Of a DNA stretch of 6,250 nt, positions 5,740 through 6,250 are shown piece by piece. Below the pieces are notes generated by a model. It was not told the origin of the DNA. It saw only the letters and a list, made by a program, of their open reading frames with translations, and made no database searches. The position numbers and the translations under genes are program-made. The stretch comes from Clostridiales bacterium (lineage in GTDB: Bacteria > Bacillota_A > Clostridia > Oscillospirales > Acutalibacteraceae): contig VSOH01000095.1 in the NCBI GenBank assembly GCA_009774735.1, positions 1 through 6,250 of the forward strand. Reading direction: 5' to 3'. How positions within the stretch are numbered: position 1 is the first letter of the stretch; each line of letters starts with the position of its first letter.

Positions 5740-5768
5740 ATGTTAGCACTAACTAACTGTTTTGTCAA
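5740..5768 (-). promoter_or_regulatory. Promoter of the feo operon
   Basis: On the minus strand a perfect -35 TTGACA (5768-5763), 17-base spacer and -10 TAACAT (5745-5740, 4 of 6 matches). Transcription should start near 5733, giving a leader of about 44 bases to feoA1. The -10 and adjoining spacer are covered by the GTTAG/CTAAC palindrome. Confidence 0.7.
5742..5757. promoter_or_regulatory. Operator 1, over the feo -10 region
   Basis: Inverted repeat GTTAG-CA-CTAAC (5742-5753), followed by an overlapping further CTAAC (5753-5757). It covers the feo -10 element and the adjacent spacer, so binding would block RNA polymerase. The half-sites match the core of the DtxR/IdeR box (GTTAG-S-CTAAC), though the gap is two bases instead of one. 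The adjacent divergent DtxR-family gene is the obvious candidate protein. Confidence 0.6.
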
Positions 5769-5816
5769 TACCGGATTTGAAAATATTTTTTCATTTATTT
5801 ATATTATTCCGATTGC

Positions 5817-5845
5817 TTGAAAATTACTTCTATATATGTTATACT
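5817..5845 (+). promoter_or_regulatory. Promoter of the DtxR-family regulator gene
   Basis: TTGAAA (5817-5822), 17-base spacer, TATACT (5840-5845). Transcription would start near 5852, leaving a leader of about 20 bases to ATG 5873. No GTTAG half-site overlaps it, so strong autorepression is not evident; the operators lie about 60 bases upstream. Confidence 0.65.
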
Positions 5846-5872
5846 GAAAAAACTAAAATGAGGTGTAATTGT

Positions 5873-6232
5873 ATGAAGATTCACGAGAGTGCTGAAAATT
5901 ATCTTGAAACAATATTGATGATTAAAAATAAAAAAGGCTCTGTCCGTTCAATTGATATTGCCAATGAACTGGATTTTTCAAAGCCCAGTGTCAGCGTTGC
6001 AATGAAGAATTTAAGGGAAAACGGCTTTATTGATGTTGATTCAAACGGCTATATTACTCTTCTTGATAAAGGGCAGGAAATTGCAGAAAAAATGTATGAA
6101 CGACACACAACCCTGTCCAAATGGCTTATAAGTCTTGGTGTGCCTGAGGATATTGCTGTTGAGGATGCCTGCCGTATTGAGCATATCATCAGCGTTGAAA
6201 CCTTTGAGGCAATTAAAAAAATTGCTGAATAA
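5873..6232 (+). CDS. DtxR/MntR-family metal-dependent repressor, short form, probable iron regulator of feo
   Basis: A 119-residue winged-helix repressor with a dimerisation/metal domain. The HTH spans about 23-60 (SVRSIDIANELDFSKPSVSVAMKNLRENGFI). The metal region aligns with B. subtilis MntR and C. diphtheriae DtxR: Asn9 at the MntR Asp8/DtxR Met10 position, Glu12 (MntR Glu11), His78 (MntR His77, DtxR His79), and EDACRIEH with Cys100 (DtxR Cys102, MntR Glu99), Glu103 and His104. Cys100 favours iron over manganese. DtxR ancillary-site Glu83 and His98 are Ser82 and Val96. There is no C-terminal SH3-like domain, so it is nearer MntR (142 aa) in form. ATG 5873 has GAGGTG (5860-5865) at 7 bases. 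ATG 5858 lacks a ribosome-binding site and would lie only about 6 bases after the expected transcription start. Divergent placement from feo with shared palindromes suggests Fe(II)-dependent feo repression. It could instead be Mn- or dual-metal-responsive. Confidence 0.9.
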   Translation: MKIHESAENYLETILMIKNKKGSVRSIDIANELDFSKPSVSVAMKNLRENGFIDVDSNGYITLLDKGQEIAEKMYERHTTLSKWLISLGVPEDIAVEDACRIEHIISVETFEAIKKIAE

Positions 6233-6250
6233 TATATGTACTATAAAAGC

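Noticed and set aside
5858..5860. ATG 5858 start giving a Cys-containing N-terminal extension (M-R-C-N-C-M)
   Set aside because: No ribosome-binding site; it lies about 6 bases from the predicted transcription start, and the extension would include the real ribosome-binding site.
5700..5870. Fur box for the feo operon
   Set aside because: No GATAATGATAATCATTATC-like repeat is visible; the inverted repeats present are GTTAG/CTAAC, which fit a DtxR-type protein better.
5762..5872. Upstream extension of the DtxR-family gene from TTG 5762
   Set aside because: It would run through the feo -35 and the regulator's own promoter, and the added residues are unlike the family. ATG 5873 has a clear GAGGTG.

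Overview
The window comes from a low-to-moderate G+C bacterium. Codon use is A/T-leaning, ribosome-binding sites are strong GGAGG type, genes overlap tightly in operons, and the feoA-feoA-feoB plus small Cys-rich gene cluster is typical of the Clostridia. I infer an anaerobic Bacillota member, perhaps a gut Oscillospiraceae/Ruminococcaceae or Lachnospiraceae relative. The phylum is fairly secure; the family is a guess.

Layout. (1) Positions 1-1580 (+) hold the 3' part of metH, cobalamin-dependent methionine synthase. It enters the window inside the zinc-binding motif of the homocysteine domain and ends right after the B12-binding domain, so it is the short form without a reactivation domain. 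(2) Positions 1577-1969 (+) hold an Rrf2-family regulator overlapping metH by 4 bases, with cysteines at the positions of the IscR iron-sulfur ligands. (3) A perfect 16-bp stem at 1966-2004 lies between this pair and a convergent gene and covers the stop codon of the first and the very end of the second. (4) Positions 2004-2690 (-) hold a HAD hydrolase of the YjjG/YfnB type. Its catalytic N-terminus lies upstream of the first conventional start codon, so translation probably begins at ATT or ATA. (5) Positions 2712-5745 (-) form a ferrous iron uptake operon: promoter, feoA1, feoA2, feoB, a 55-residue Cys-rich membrane protein, then a terminator. feoA1 appears frameshifted near its 3' end. (6) Positions 5873-6232 (+) hold a short DtxR/MntR-family metal-dependent repressor, divergent from the feo operon.

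How the parts work together. The DtxR-like protein very probably senses Fe(II) and represses feo. The shared intergenic region carries inverted GTTAG/CTAAC repeats, one over the feo -10 element and one just after the expected transcription start. FeoB imports Fe(II), the FeoA proteins are cytosolic partners, and the small Cys-rich protein is a FeoB-associated membrane accessory. The Rrf2 regulator may read Fe-S cluster status and is co-transcribed with metH. Iron sensing is therefore a plausible theme of the window, though the link between the metH unit and the feo unit is only proximity.

No mobile elements, CRISPR arrays, tRNA or rRNA genes were seen, and no gene-free stretch exceeds 300 bases. 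I did not find a wholly new system. The items most worth checking are the non-canonical HAD start, the feoA1 frameshift, the operator arrangement at feo, and the altered ligand sets of the two metal/cluster-sensing regulators.
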